From positions 23,436,001 through 23,500,000 of the forward strand of contig OZ231128.1 of assembly GCA_965153355.1 (NCBI GenBank): DNA of 64,000 bases. The letters are read 5' to 3'. This document shows positions 46,773 to 57,244 of the stretch, piece by piece (the first letter of the stretch is position 1; every line of letters starts with the position of its first letter). The position numbers were made by a program, and so were the translations under genes. The notes beneath the pieces are model-generated. The model saw nothing but the letters and a program-made list of their open reading frames with translations. It was not told where the DNA came from and made no database searches. The DNA is from Flaccisagitta enflata. Lineage: Eukaryota > Chaetognatha > Sagittoidea > Aphragmophora.

Positions 46773-47345
46773 AAGATGAAATGAAATGAAATGAAATGTA
46801 TTTCTCCGGGTATCTACTCTACGCGATAACAATTGACATCAATTATCTTTCCGGATGGATCACAAATAAGCCAAAAATCCTACATAGAGCAGTTATGAGA
46901 TCATGGGACTAAGCAATAATTGAATTACAGCATGATTAGAAGACAAGAAAATCCAAATGTAATGTTGGAAGCTTGAGACGATGTGAACCAGCTAAGAAAT
47001 GGTTTGGTTAAGTTTGTTGACTAAGACATTGAGTGTTGATATCTGAGTTTCTTGTCGCGAGTCCTCCGTCCCATCATCCACCTCCCAACAGCCTGAACGC
47101 AGACTTGATACAAATTGTAGACAAAGGACGCACGTGACTTGGATATCATCATGGTGGATTGCGTTGGAACATGAGCTAGGCTGTTGGGAGAACAAGTCTA
47201 GGAGGAGGAAGGGGAGAGTTTGGTTATTTAAAGTGTCTTGGTGTTTCAAACGGGGGTAAGGACTGACTAGACTGCTACAGATGCATGAAGCAGACTGTAG
47301 GAGACCAGCAAGTCTATGCCCCACCAAGAGGGCATGAGCGTGCAT
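46773..47345 (-). repeat. Possible LINE 3' region (minus)
   Basis: On minus the sequence ends GATACCCGGAGAAATACATT and then a (TTTCA)n run (plus GAAAT, 46773-46798), a form seen at CR1/L2-type LINE ends. An open minus frame at 46992-47345 has no recognised domain. Low confidence without alignment. Confidence 0.3.
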
Positions 47346-47349
47346 AGAT

Positions 47350-48570
47350 GAGATAGGTTTTTGTAGTTATTAACATCCATTAAATTTCCATCAAATTTCT
47401 TTCAATTACAATTTCATTCAGTTTTATTCAATATCTAGGAAATTGACCAAGGGGAATGGACCCTGGGGACATGGACCCACGTGTACATGATGACTAAAAT
47501 GGGAATGGGTACCAACTCTATCAAGACAACTTTTACAGACAAAAAATCCACTGCTATATAAGTGATTGTCACTCAGGGTTCTAATTTATCAAAATGCACG
47601 CCCAAGCCAAAGATTGTTGTTACTTAATTTACGAGTGCCCCAATAAGCACCCACGCATGGTCAGTCAGTTTGTACTTAGAATTATAAAATCTAATCTTTT
47701 TTTTCTTTTTTTTTTTGAAAATAGGTTTCTAAAAAAAGAATTATAATTGAACTGATTAGCTAAGATATAAAAAAAACTTATCATGAAACTGATTGGCTAA
47801 ACAAAGTTTTTTAAGAGTTAAGATTAATGATGTAGGAAAAAGGAGATTGAATTATTGGCAATTACTTATTGATGACTGAGTTTAAAAGGGTTTACGACAC
47901 TGCCTTAATACAGTGCCAAAGCAAAATTACTCATTAGCAGTCAATAATTGGTGGTCGTAAGTTAGATGCAGGGATTTGAACCTTTAGGCTGGGATTAGAG
48001 GCATCAGGCTGGGGTTTGAGCCTCCGCCAGACATGTAGATTATTCTTTCATGCCGAGTAGCAAAAACTTTCCCCGTAATCTGCCGACAAGTCTTACTTCC
48101 CTAACTTGCCAGGAAAAAACAAAAACACACACACAAACACACACACAAACACACACACACACACCCACGACTTGACCTCATATCATATGTAACTGCCGAG
48201 CCTATTGCCAAAGGTATTGCCGACATGAATAAAGTTCTTTGAGAGAAAAAACTGATCAGATAACACAGGAAAACAGTAACTTAGCACTTAATTTTCTGGC
48301 AAAATGATTCACCCATGGTGTAGAGTGGAACAGTTGTAGTTAAGTTCTAATTATATCTGATAGTTTGATAACCTGACTTTGACATACACTTTTTTTTTAT
48401 AAGAGACAGCTTTTTTTAACACAGCCTGGGTGTTCTTAAATTTTTGTCTGTTTTCAGCCTGAAATTCTCTTAAAGTGTTCTTAATTTGTTCAATGTTCAT
48501 AAATTTCTAAATTGTATAAAAATACCTTATTTAGAGCAGTTGTATCTTAAACTTGATAATTGTTATGTTT
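47350..48570. other. Unassigned AT-rich DNA
   Basis: Contains isolated E minisatellite words at 47960-48022 and a degenerate CA repeat at 48122-48165. No gene seen. Confidence 0.45.
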
Positions 48571-48574
48571 TTGG

Positions 48575-49033
48575 GCACAGGGGACTTTTGTTTGTTAGTT
48601 TGTTTCTCCGTTCGTCCCCCCCAGGCCCTCTCAGGCCTAAATTCTGCCTTCTCAGGCCTGAAATCTACCCTCTCAAGCCTTGAATCTGCCCTCTTTGGCC
48701 TGAAATTTGCCCTTTCAGGCCTGAAACCTGTCCTCTCAGGCTTTGAATCTGCCCTCTCAGGCCTGAAATCTGCCCTCTCAGATTCAAGGCCTAAGAGGGC
48801 AGATTTCAGGCCTGAGAAGGCAGATTTTAGGCCTGAGAGGGCAGGTTTCAGGCCTGAGAGGGTCGGGGGGGCGGACGGACGGAGAAATGAACAAACAAAC
48901 GAAAGTCCCCTGTGTTCTACAGGACTTCTTCCCCTTTGGGGCCACTGCCCTGCCTCCCATTCCAACCTACAACAATGCAAAGCGGGGCAACGGGTATCGC
49001 TGACCACATATTGCCCTTGGGCGACCTGTTTTA
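48575..49033. mobile_element. E element, foldback, outer right end intact
   Basis: The left arm is partial (CACAGGGGACTTTTGTTTG, GTTCGTCCCCCCCAGG). About nine units of CTCTCAGGCCTGAAATCTGCC run to a centre near 48783, then four inverted units. The right arm is GGACGGACGG, AAAGTCCCCTGTGTTCTACA, GGACTTCTTCCCCTTTGGGG, then CAAAGCGGGGCAACGGGTAT, CGCTGACCACATATTGCCCT and TGGGCGACCTGTTTT. Confidence 0.8.
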
Positions 49034-49035
49034 AT

Positions 49036-49550
49036 TCGGAAAAAAGTCGAGATTCGAAGATTCGAAGACTTTTTGAGTTCCGCGAAGAAAAGTTGTTTTC
49101 CCTTTTTCTCATGGGGCGTTTGAGAAAGTTGATAAGCTTTTGGGGCCAAATGGTACTACGCATGAAATTTATAGCTAAGAAACAGCTAAATCTCCTCTTT
49201 CAGATGACGCCATGCAGAATTCTGTGCGATCAATAGTTTTGGAGCTATGATTTTTCAAATCTTTTTTTATTTTTTCGCATTTTTCCAAAAAACGAGGAAT
49301 GGAGTTAGTTGAAGTCTATTTGAACTTTGAAATGTAAAAGTAAAAAAAAAAAAGAATAAAGAATTATTCTTTTTTTCTTTTTACTTTTTGATTTTTTTAC
49401 TTTTTTCTTTTTTGACTTTTTGACTTTCAATTTTTCCACTTATAATTTTTGATATATTGTTTTACTTTTTTTAACCTTTAATATATGAGGTTTCATATTT
49501 AAATTCTAGTCTCATATACTTAAGTTATTTATTCTTTTAAGTTTTTAGTC
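49036..49550. other. Unassigned AT-rich DNA
   Basis: T-rich, with repeated TTTTTGACTTTTTG-like words (49370-49440). No gene seen. Confidence 0.5.
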
Positions 49551-49556
49551 GCGTGA

Positions 49557-50036
49557 ACGCGACTCTAGAAGCCGCTATGTCGGTCTGTTGGTCGGTCCGT
49601 CACATTCTTGAAATATAAGCTTTATAGTCGTTTTAAAGGTTATTGAAGGTTATTAAAGGTAATTATAGGTAATTTTTGGTAATTATAGGTAATTCTAGAT
49701 AATTTTAGGTAATTATAGATAAATATAGGTATTTTAGTAATTTGTATCTGATAAGTCAGAAAAGTTGTCTGGTACCACAAATTGAGGTGATTATAGGAAA
49801 TATAGGAAAAAATGGGTAATTATAGGTGATTATAGATAATTTTTGGTAGTTTAATGTAATCGCAGGTAATTATAGGTATTTACAGGTAGTTGTAGGTAAA
49901 TGTGGGTAATTGTAGGAAGATATAGGTACTTAGTTATCTTCACTATCTTTATTACTTTAATTACCTTAATTACCTTAATTAGCTTTATTACCTTTATTAC
50001 CCTTATTACCACGCGACTAAGGTTTGTTGACCTTGT
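49557..50036 (+). mobile_element. W element, subfamily B, TAATTATAGG core
   Basis: AGTCGCGTGAACGCGACT, CTAGAAGCCGCTATGTCGG, short GTCN, then a core (49640-49930) of degenerate GGTAATTATA. Right end TTACCACGCGACTAAGGTTT, GTTGACCTTGTT. The ends are nearly identical to 19978-20389 although the core repeat differs. Confidence 0.75.
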
Positions 50037-50154
50037 TACATATTGACATTTATATATTTCTTTTATCAAGAATGTTTTGATAGAAAATAACAAAAGTTTG
50101 AAAATGATCAATCATTCTCCGACATGCTTAACATGAGATTCGATAACATCGACA

Positions 50155-50935
50155 TAACATACACCGTCTTTAGATCGAAGATGAAAAATGTTAAACCTTT
50201 ATAATTCCTAAACTACTAGGCTAAAAGTCTTCAAATTTTCAGTGAACATTGCTAATATGTGACCATTTTGTTGTGCAAAACCTTAGATAAGAGTACTGAA
50301 TAATTGGAGCACAGCAAAACACTGAAAGAATTGGTCTATGTAAGCCTCGGTAAATTTTTCCTCCAATTTTTTCAAAGGAGCTGTCCTTTTCTGCTTGCCA
50401 TTTCCAAACAAATCAAACTAAAATGTTGGCATTGGTAACAATTGATTGGTAACTAGTTGTAGAAAGCACATTTGCTGAAAAATTTGAGAAAAAATGGATA
50501 CTTTGTAGAATTTTCACAAATTTTGGGCGATTTTCTATAAAATCATGAGTGGCAAACATGAAAATCACTATGATTTTTTCAAAACTAATGAAAATCATTA
50601 AATTTTCAAGCAAAATGGAAGTGTTTGAATGTTCCTCATTAGTCTAAAAGTGTTTTTGGGGTTCTAGTTTAATTCATTTGGAGTTAATAGGCAGCAAAAA
50701 GACAGCTCCTTCTAAAAAATGATGAAAAAACGTTTATTTTGCTTGAAAAAAGACCATTTTTTCAGGGTTTTGCTGAACCCCAATTATTCACTATCTATGT
50801 CTAGGCTTTTACATAACAAAATGGTCACATGTTAGCAATGTTCACTGAAAATTTGAAGACTTTTTGCCTAGTAGTTTAACAGTTATAAAGGTTTAACATT
50901 TTTCAAATCGATCTAAAGACGGTGTAAATGCTGAA
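50155..50935. repeat. AT-rich foldback (about 0.2-kb recognisable arms)
   Basis: Left words ACCGTCTTTAGATCGAAGAT, TTCAGTGAACATTGCTAATA and TGACCATTTTGTTGTGCAAA are matched in reverse complement at 50815-50930. The centre is near 50546; the inner part is more diverged. Confidence 0.8.
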
Positions 50936-50939
50936 AGGA

Positions 50940-51250
50940 TTCTCTCGGTTTTGGTCTCAGTCTCTCATAGAGAGATAACTACAGAGGTACAGTGAGACAG
51001 ACAGACAGACAGACACAGACATTTCGTTTTATGTTTATTAACTGGCTTTAAATAGCTTTGAATAGCATCAAATAGCTTCAAATAGTTGTAAATAGCTTTT
51101 GATAGCTTTTTATAGCTTTATATAGCTTTAAATAGACCGTAACGACCAGAAACGAAGTCGTAATATGCAAAAATCGTAACTATAGTGTCTTTGATGCTAT
51201 TGGGGAATAGCAGAACGTGACAAAAAACGGGTTTCCGAATTTTCTACGCA
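50940..51250. other. Unassigned DNA with AATAGCTTTA repeat
   Basis: At 51042-51135 about eight degenerate 10-bp units (AATAGCTTTA) follow a short GACA run (50996-51018). This is perhaps another decayed W-type core. No ends recognised. Confidence 0.5.
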
Positions 51251-51254
51251 ATCC

Positions 51255-51913
51255 GTTGAAGGGGACTAAGTCCTGTAGAACACAGGGGGACTTTCGTTCG
51301 TCCGTTCGTTCGTTCGTTCGTTCGTTTGTCCGTTTATCCGTTCGTCCGTCCATTCGTCCCCCCCCTCATCAGGCCCCTCAGGCCTCAAATCCGGCCTCTC
51401 AGGCCTCAAATCCAACCTCTCAGGCCTAAAATCCAACCTCTCAGGCCTCAAACCAGGCCTCTCATGCCTCAAATTAGGCTTCTCAGTCTTCAAATCCAAA
51501 TTTAGGGCCTCAAACCTGGCCTCTCAGGCCTCAGATTAAGCCTCTCGGACCTCAAATCAGCTATCTAAGCCTCAATTTATTGCTCTCAGGCTTCAAATCA
51601 GTCCTCTGACCTTTCAAGCCCTAATCCAGCTCTCTCAAGCCTCAAGTCAGCCCTCTCAAGCTTCCGATTGGCATTCTGAGGCCTTACATCAGCCTTCTTA
51701 GACCTCAGTTTAGACTCTTGAAGGCCTTCAGTAAGCCCTCTATAGCATCTCATCCACTTCTTCAGGCAGGACAAATGAAAGTCCCCCTGTGATCTACAGG
51801 ACTTCGTTCCCTTCGGGGCTGCTGCCCTACTTCCCCTCACTCCAATTTACAATCACTCAAAGCAGGGCAATGGGTATCGCTGACCACATATTGCCCTTGG
51901 GGGACCTGTTTCT
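51255..51913. mobile_element. E element, foldback
   Basis: Left arm AAGGGGACTAAGTCCTGTAG, AACACAGGGGGACTTTCG, (TTCG/TCCG)n. Core of about 18 units (CTCTCAGGCCTCAAATCCAA and decayed forms). Right arm GAAAGTCCCCCTGTGATCTA, CAGGACTTCGTTCCCTTCGG, GGCTGCTGCCC, then CAAAGCAGGGCAATGGGTAT and TTGGGGGACCTGTTT. Confidence 0.8.
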
Positions 51914-51921
51914 CTCTTTTT

Positions 51922-52492
51922 TTTGGGCAGCGGCCCCGAAGGAGATGAAGTCCTGTAGAACACAGGGGACTTTGGTTCGTTTGTCCGTCCGTTTGTCCGT
52001 CCGTTCGTTCGTCCCCCCCAGGCCCTCTCAGGCCTGAAATCTGCCCTCTCAGGCCTAAAATCTGCCCTCTCAGGCCTGAAATCTGCCCTCTCAGGCCCAA
52101 AATCTGCCCTCTCAGGCCTGAAATCTGCCCTCTCAGGCCTTGAATCTGCCCTCAGAGGCCTAAAATTTGTCCTTTCAGGCCTGATACTTGTCCTCTCAGG
52201 CCTAAAACCTGCCCTCCCAGGCCTAAAATCTGCCCTCTCAGATTCAAGGCCTGAGAGGGCAGATTTCAGGCCTGAGAAGGCAGATTTTAGGCCTTAGAGG
52301 ACAGGTTTCAGGCCTGAGAGGGCCTGGGGGGGGCGGACGGATGGACGGACGGACAAATGAACGAAAGTCCCCTGTGTTCTACAGGACTTCGTACCCTTCA
52401 GGGCCACTGCCCTGCCTCTCATTCCGATTTACAACCATGCAAAGCAGGGCAACGGGTATCGCTGACCACGTATTGCCCTTGGGCGACCTGTT
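51922..52492. mobile_element. E element, foldback, head-to-tail with previous
   Basis: TTTTTTTTGGGCAGCGGCCC, CGAAGGAGATGAAGTCCTGT, GTCC tract, about ten CTCTCAGGCCTGAAATCTGCC units, an inversion point near 52245, inverted units, GGACGGACGG, GTCCCCTGTGTTCTACAGGA, then ACGGGTATCGCTGACCACGT and TGGGCGACCTGTTT. It starts about 10 bp after the previous copy ends. Confidence 0.8.
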
Positions 52493-52571
52493 TCTCCATC
52501 TGCCAATAGCTGTCGACACGCCCTTTGTCCTGCCGAGTAGCGGCGCTACCCGCTACTCCATAATCTGCAAT

Positions 52572-52775
52572 GCTGGAGCCTCCAGGCTGGGATATGAGCC
52601 TTGAGGGTGGGATTGGAGCCTTGAGGCTGGGATGTGAGCCTCGGGGCTGGGATTTGAGCCTTGTGGCTTTAATTTGAGCCTTGAGGTTGGGATTTGAGCC
52701 TCAAGGTTAAGATTTGGGCATTGAGCCTAGTATTTGGTCCTCAAGACTAGGATTTGGGCCAGAAGGTTGGGATTT
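52572..52775. repeat. 20-bp minisatellite (GGGATTTGAGCCTTGAGGCT)
   Basis: About ten units with substitutions. Same unit as the 46366 array and the core of the 1690-2240 element. Confidence 0.85.
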
Positions 52776-53016
52776 GACTTTGCTCGTTCGTTTGTCCTTC
52801 TGTCCGTCCGTCCGTCCGTCTGTCCCCCCCCCGGCCCCCTCAGGCCTGAAATCTGTCCTCTCAGGCCTAAAATCTGCCCTCTCTGGCCTGAAATCTGCCC
52901 TCTCAAGCCTTGAATCTGAGAGGGCAGATTTCAGGCCGGAGAGGGCATATTCAAAGCCTGAGAGGATAGGTTTCAGGCCTGAAAGGGCAAATTTCAGGCC
53001 TGGGAGGGCAGATTTA

Positions 53017-53630
53017 CTATCTTGGAAAAAAGTTTATCGCATTATTGACTAAGCGGAGTTTTACAGACATGATGGTACAATTAACATGTCCGTGATAATC
53101 TTGATACTTGGTCTTGCCCTCCTTCACCTTTCCAAACACTCTCCTGCGCCTCAGCATGCTTTTGTACTGCAACTGTGTGTATGATGGCGTGATCTTCCTC
53201 CAGACTTTAGCGCGATTCTTTTTAGTCCTGCCATCCATGTTGCACAATCCAACTTTACCATTGCTTCAATTAGGACCATACCAATTCAATCAAGTTGAGA
53301 TCTGCGCTGTTCCTGGGCCAACTGGAACAGTATTTCACCTTTGCCAATGTGCCTTTGATGCCATTGCTATATTGAAACAGCCAGTGAGCGGGCTCGCCAT
53401 CTTTCATGAACCGCTTTTCAAAACGGCCATTTTTATGCCATTTTTCTAAAGGGGTACCTAACTTCATTCAGCCCTCATTTCCAAGCGGTTAGATACACAG
53501 TAATGCGGTTGGCGCCAACAGCTTGAAAATTTGAAGCCGTTTCAGAATCTCACCAATTTTTCTTAAATTTTTTTATTTATAAAGGAGATATGAGACTTTA
53601 AGTGATGCGATAAACTTATTTCCAAGGTTG
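53017..53630 (-). mobile_element. Tc1/mariner-type element with TIRs and TA duplication
   Basis: The left end is CTATCTTGGAAAAAAGTTTA then TCGCAT. The right end in reverse complement is CAACCTTGGAAATAAGTTTA then TCGCAT. They match over about 26 bp with a few differences. TA lies on each side (53015-53016, 53631-53632). The 614-bp element carries a decayed transposase on minus. It is inside the 20-bp repeat of an E element, so it is younger than that repeat. Confidence 0.85.
53030..53560 (-). pseudogene. Tc1/mariner-like transposase remnant
   Basis: Minus-strand pieces in order. About 53560-53480 is a frame with ANRITVYLTAWK, resembling the second half of an HTH. 53467-53270 encodes KDGEPAH (second catalytic Asp in context) and SSWPRNSADLNLIELVW, the family motif with the final catalytic Glu in the DLNxIE context. 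53247 onward has MLRRRRVFGKVKEGKTKY, matching the conserved C-terminal basic motif. The first catalytic Asp and most of the N-terminal half are missing, and there are stops and frameshifts, so it is inactive. At about 180 recognisable residues it is roughly half the usual 340. Confidence 0.75.
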
Positions 53631-53741
53631 TAGGTCTGAGAGGGCAGATTTCAGGCCTGAGAAGGCAGATTTCAGGTCTAAGAGGGCAGATTTCAGGCCT
53701 GAGAAGGCCTGGGGGGACAAACAAACAAATGGATGGACGAA

Positions 53742-54025
53742 CAAACGAATTTTGCATGTTAAGAGCCCAATCTCTTTGGAAAATCGATTTGGGCTTGATC
53801 TAGACACTCCGTCATCAATGCTGTAGCTGTAGAGAATTGATTGCTGGAGTTAGGAGAGAAATTTCTTCCATAGTAATTCTATGCAACTACAGCATTGATG
53901 ACGGAGTGCCTAGATCAAGTCCAAATCGATTTTTCAAAGAGATTTGGCTCTTAATATACAAATGGAACATGAAACGTGCTTGGAAATTATATTTCATTCG
54001 AATGCCCAAATTGAGCCCACTCTAC
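53742..54025. repeat. Inverted repeat around 53850
   Basis: AAATCGATTTGGGCTTGATCT, then CACTCCGTCATCAATGCTGT (53783-53823), is matched in reverse complement by ACAGCATTGATGACGGAGTG and CCTAGATCAAGTCCAAATCG (53888-53928). The arms of about 45-60 bp extend outward to GAGCCCAATCTCTTTG/CAAAGAGATTTGGCTC. Foldback or MITE candidate; target duplication not determined. Confidence 0.75.
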
Positions 54026-54027
54026 TA

Positions 54028-54210
54028 CTTAAGTCGCATGCGGGTGGGCAGGGGCCATATTTGAGGTCGCTTCATCATTTGGGCAGGAGCAGTGAGGCCA
54101 AAGACCGCAAAAACAAAAAAAAGTAAAGTGTGACAGGCGACGGACCGACGGACCAATGGACAGATGGACGGAGCGACAAAGCGGGTTGTAGAGTCGCGTA
54201 GCAGCCGACT
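54028..54210 (-). mobile_element. W element, subfamily A (minus)
   Basis: AAGTCGCATGCGGGTGGGCA, GGTCGCTTCATCATTTGGGC, GGAGCAGTGAGGCCAAAGAC, (GACG/GACC)n, GAGTCGCGTAGCAGCCGACT. The AACAAGGCC terminus is lost. Confidence 0.7.
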
Positions 54211-54323
54211 AAAAAAAATGTGTGAAGATAGAGCTAACAAAAAAAATCATTTCATTTTTCTAAGAAAACAAAAAATCAAAGTAGCATTTTTTTATCTGGA
54301 CTTCCGCAGCAGAGCGTCTTTTT

Positions 54324-54693
54324 AGTTGCGGACATGCAACTCTATGAGAGGCTTTATTCATCTGTTGGTCCGTTTGTCCGTTGGTCTGTTGGTCCGTTGG
54401 TCCATTGGTCCGTTAGACCGTTAGTCCCTTGGTCTGTTGGTCCATTGGTCCATTAGTCCGTTGGTCCGTTGGTCCGTTGGTCCGTTGGTCCATTGGTCCG
54501 TTGGTCCGTTGGTCCCTTGGTCCACAAGACATCGGCCCTTTGGGGCCGCTGCCTTGCTCTAACTCTACTTCATCAGCTGATCACTCCAAGCGTGGCATCG
54601 GGCACCACTGACCATGTGCAATCCTTGGATGACTTGTTCATCGCTGCCCCTGCCCACCGGCAGCAACTAGGTAGCCATGTCTCTGGCCTTGTT
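54324..54693 (+). mobile_element. W element, subfamily D, with GGTCCGTT array and nested E end
   Basis: AGTTGCGGACATGCAACTCT, TGAGAGGCTTTATTC, an 8-bp GGTCCGTT array (54365-54527), an E right end (54528-54640: GACATCGGCCCTTTGGGGCC, GCATCGGGCACCACTGACCA), then CCACCGGCAGCAACTAGGTA and TCTCTGGCCTTGTT. Confidence 0.7.
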
Positions 54694-54749
54694 CTTAAGC
54701 AAAATAAGGATCCATTGCGTTCCTCCGCTTTAGTATGCTAGTCGTTTTC

Positions 54750-54970
54750 AGTCGCGTGCAACGCGACTCTACACTCCACTTTGTCGGTCCGTCCATCCAT
54801 CCATCCATCCATCAATCCATCCATTCATCCATTGGTCCGTCAATCACACTTTACTTTTCAGCATTTATGAGGTTTTTGGGCATGCCGCTCCTGCCCAAAT
54901 GCTCCCCTGACCTCAATTATGGCCCCTGACCACCTGACGCGACAGGGGTAGCCCTGTATCTGGCCTTGTT
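54750..54970 (+). mobile_element. W element, subfamily A
   Basis: AGTCGCGTGCAACGCGACT, CTACACTCCACTTTGTCGG, (GTCC/ATCC)n, TTTATGAGGTTTTTGGGCAT, CCGCTCCTGCCCAAATGCTC, CCACCTGACGCGACAGGGGT, AGCCCTGTATCTGGCCTTGT then T. The next W element begins at the very next base. Confidence 0.75.
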
Positions 54971-55091
54971 AGTTGCGGATTGGCTTCTCTATAAGAGGCT
55001 TTGTCCATCCATCTGTCTGTGAGTCTGTGTGAACAAGTGGAGAAAACAAGCATTTCCTGCCCACCCGTCAGGGACTGGTATTGGCTTTGTT
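54971..55091 (+). mobile_element. W element, subfamily D, minimal
   Basis: AGTTGCGGATTGGCTTCTCT, ATAAGAGGCTTTGTCCATCC, short GTCN, CCTGCCCACCCGTCAGGGAC, TGGTATTGGCTTTGTT. Joined head-to-tail to 54750-54970. Confidence 0.65.
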
Positions 55092-55211
55092 TTATCTTTT
55101 CTGGTAAAAGAAAATCATTTCCTTTACAATAAGAATGAGCGCTTCAAAAACAATCTTTTTTTGTGTTTACCAAACGCTTATAAGTGGTGTTTCATTCCTT
55201 CACCTTGTAGT

Positions 55212-55430
55212 GTTTATGAAACGCCAAAAATGGCGTTTCTGAAATGCCAAAAATGGCGTTTCTAAATTGCCAAAAATGGCGTTTCTGAAACGCCAAAAAT
55301 GGCGTTTCTGAAACGCCAAAAATGGCGTTTCTGAAACGCCAAAAAGGCCGTTTCTGAAACGCCAAAAAGGCCGTTTCTGAAACGCCAAAAAGGCCGTTTC
55401 TGAAACGCCAAAAAGGCCGTTTCTGAAACA
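55212..55430. repeat. 23-bp tandem repeat with hairpin unit
   Basis: About nine copies of a 23-bp unit containing GGCGTTTCTGAAACGCC, an 8-bp-armed hairpin with a single-base loop. Later units change GGCG to GGCCG. Flanking DNA to 55740 has further GTAACG/TGTCAC palindromic words. Confidence 0.9.
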
Positions 55431-55434
55431 CTAA

Positions 55435-56040
55435 ATGCTGTCGTTATATAACTTAACATTTATGCGTTTCAGAAACGCAAAAAGTGGGCCTCTTGACACA
55501 AGAAAATAGTAGCTACATTTAGTTTTTTAGCATCGGTATGCCAGCTGTATGAAACGCGTGTATAAAGCCCCCAAAACAGTGTTTCAAAACTGCTGCATGC
55601 CATAAGTGTTGTAACACCAAAAAAAGATCGTTTTGTAACGGTGCTTAATAGCCGTGTCATAACGATATTTTTCATGGGTTAATGACACATTTTTTGTGTC
55701 ACAAGCTTCATAAATGGCCGTTTTGACACGCCCCAAAACACGGGACGGACTATCTCTTCGAAATTGAAATCAAAGTAGGCCAAATTGAATTGATTTACAT
55801 CAAGATGACTGCCATGATATCCTGATGTGAGGAAAAACCTAGTCGATCTTCAGTTTAACTTAATTGGTCATGCATTAGCAAAATGTCACGGCTGGATTCA
55901 TCTCTTCATAACTGACAATCTTTTCGTTACTTAAATGATGTTTAATGTAACTGGCGTTTTGGCCTTCTTCTCAATCTGTTGACGTATTACCATAAAACGT
56001 CATGAAATCTAGACAAAGACCTCGACATCGGTTTCATTCT
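55435..56040. other. Unassigned DNA
   Basis: Short inverted words (CGTTTTGTAACG, ACACATTTTTTGTGTCAC) up to 55740, then unique DNA. Confidence 0.5.
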
Positions 56041-56044
56041 TTCT

Positions 56045-56238
56045 AGTCGCGTCATTCGAGACTCTATACCCAGCTTTGGCCGTCGATCAGTCAGTCCGTC
56101 TATCCGTCGCGCGTTTACCTTTTTGGCAAATTTGAACATCTAGCCTCACTGCTCTTGCTCAAACGCTCTAGTAAGCCTCTGTATCACTGCCTATGCCCAT
56201 CCGCTCTCGACTGGGGTACATGTGTATCAGGCCTTGTT
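56045..56238 (+). mobile_element. W element, subfamily A
   Basis: AGTCGCGTCATTCGAGACTC, ATACCCAGCTTTGGCCGTC, GTCN, CTAGCCTCACTGCTCTTGCT, CCATCCGCTCTCGACTGGGG, TACATGTGTATCAGGCCTTG then TT. Confidence 0.75.
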
Positions 56239-56489
56239 TTACCCTTCTCCAACCATCTCTATCTAACTCTTCAACCATCTTCAGCACCTAAATCGGATGG
56301 AGAAACGTAATTAAAACGCACTGTTCCAGTCAAATGTATCATCTTCGTTCATATTCCCTCTCATGTTGAGCCTTCAATCAACATCTTTAACGTCGCTGAG
56401 TGTTTTCTTTCTTTTTTTCTTTATGTTTTTACTTATATTTGTATTTATTGAGGACCCGAATGTAAGTATACTATATGCGCAGGGATGTA

Positions 56490-56745
56490 TATAGTTGAGT
56501 CGCTTTTGATCCCCCCCTGCCTTTGATTTTCTTCCCCGCGATGTGACACATTGCGTTTTAAAATCTATGATTATGATTTTCTTCCCATTACAGCAATAAA
56601 ACAGTCTAGTTAAGTTTTAAATAGAGGTAAAATGCGTTTTATTTACTTGTTTTTATGATTTGGTACGTTCAAAAGTTATATTTTCCCCAAAATTTTTTTT
56701 GCTTTTTTTCCCCTTTGATTTCCTTCCCCATCTCCAAACCCTTTG
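56490..56745 (-). repeat. Dispersed repeat P, copy 3 (minus)
   Basis: TATATAGTTGAGTCGCTTTT, CCCTGCCTTTGATTTTCTTC, CCCGCGATGTGACACATTGC, to TTTCCTTCCCCATCTCCAAA. The reverse complement of copies 1 and 2. Confidence 0.7.
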
Positions 56746-56782
56746 AAAAACTCAATTATATACAGGCCTGCACATATGTTTA

Positions 56783-56783
<1 letters not shown>

Positions 56784-56864
<81 letters not shown>
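56784..56864. repeat. (CT)n microsatellite
   Basis: About 80 bp of CT. Confidence 0.98.
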
Positions 56865-56866
<2 letters not shown>

Positions 56867-57099
56867 TCCCTTTATCGCCACTAAAGCTCTCCCTACCTCT
56901 CATGCCATTGTCTTTTCCACCCTCACCCCTCCTTTTCTTGTTGCTGATAAAAAAAGCTCCTCTAATATGATAACGTGTTCCGCTTTGGAACAAGGGATCT
57001 TCCATCAAATTCTTGACTGAGTCCTTTTTGGAGATCAACACGCAAAACTCATATCATCAGCAAAGGAGAAAAGGAGAAAGGAAACGACGATAGGACAGT

Positions 57100-57240
<141 letters not shown>

Positions 57241-57244
57241 GATA

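Larger units (their letters stand above)
52776..53740. mobile_element. E element split by a mariner-like insertion
   Basis: Left (GTCC)n, CCCCCCCC and CTCTCAGGCCTGAAATCTG units (52776-52915), inverted units (52916-53014), then an insertion at 53017-53630, after which the inverted units resume (53633-53705). It ends GGGGGGACAAACAAACAAAT. Joining 53014 to 53631 restores the repeat register. Confidence 0.8.

Noticed and set aside
46992-47345. 117-codon minus-strand frame as a gene
   Set aside because: No recognisable domain; it lies in what may be a LINE 3' region. Left as unassigned.
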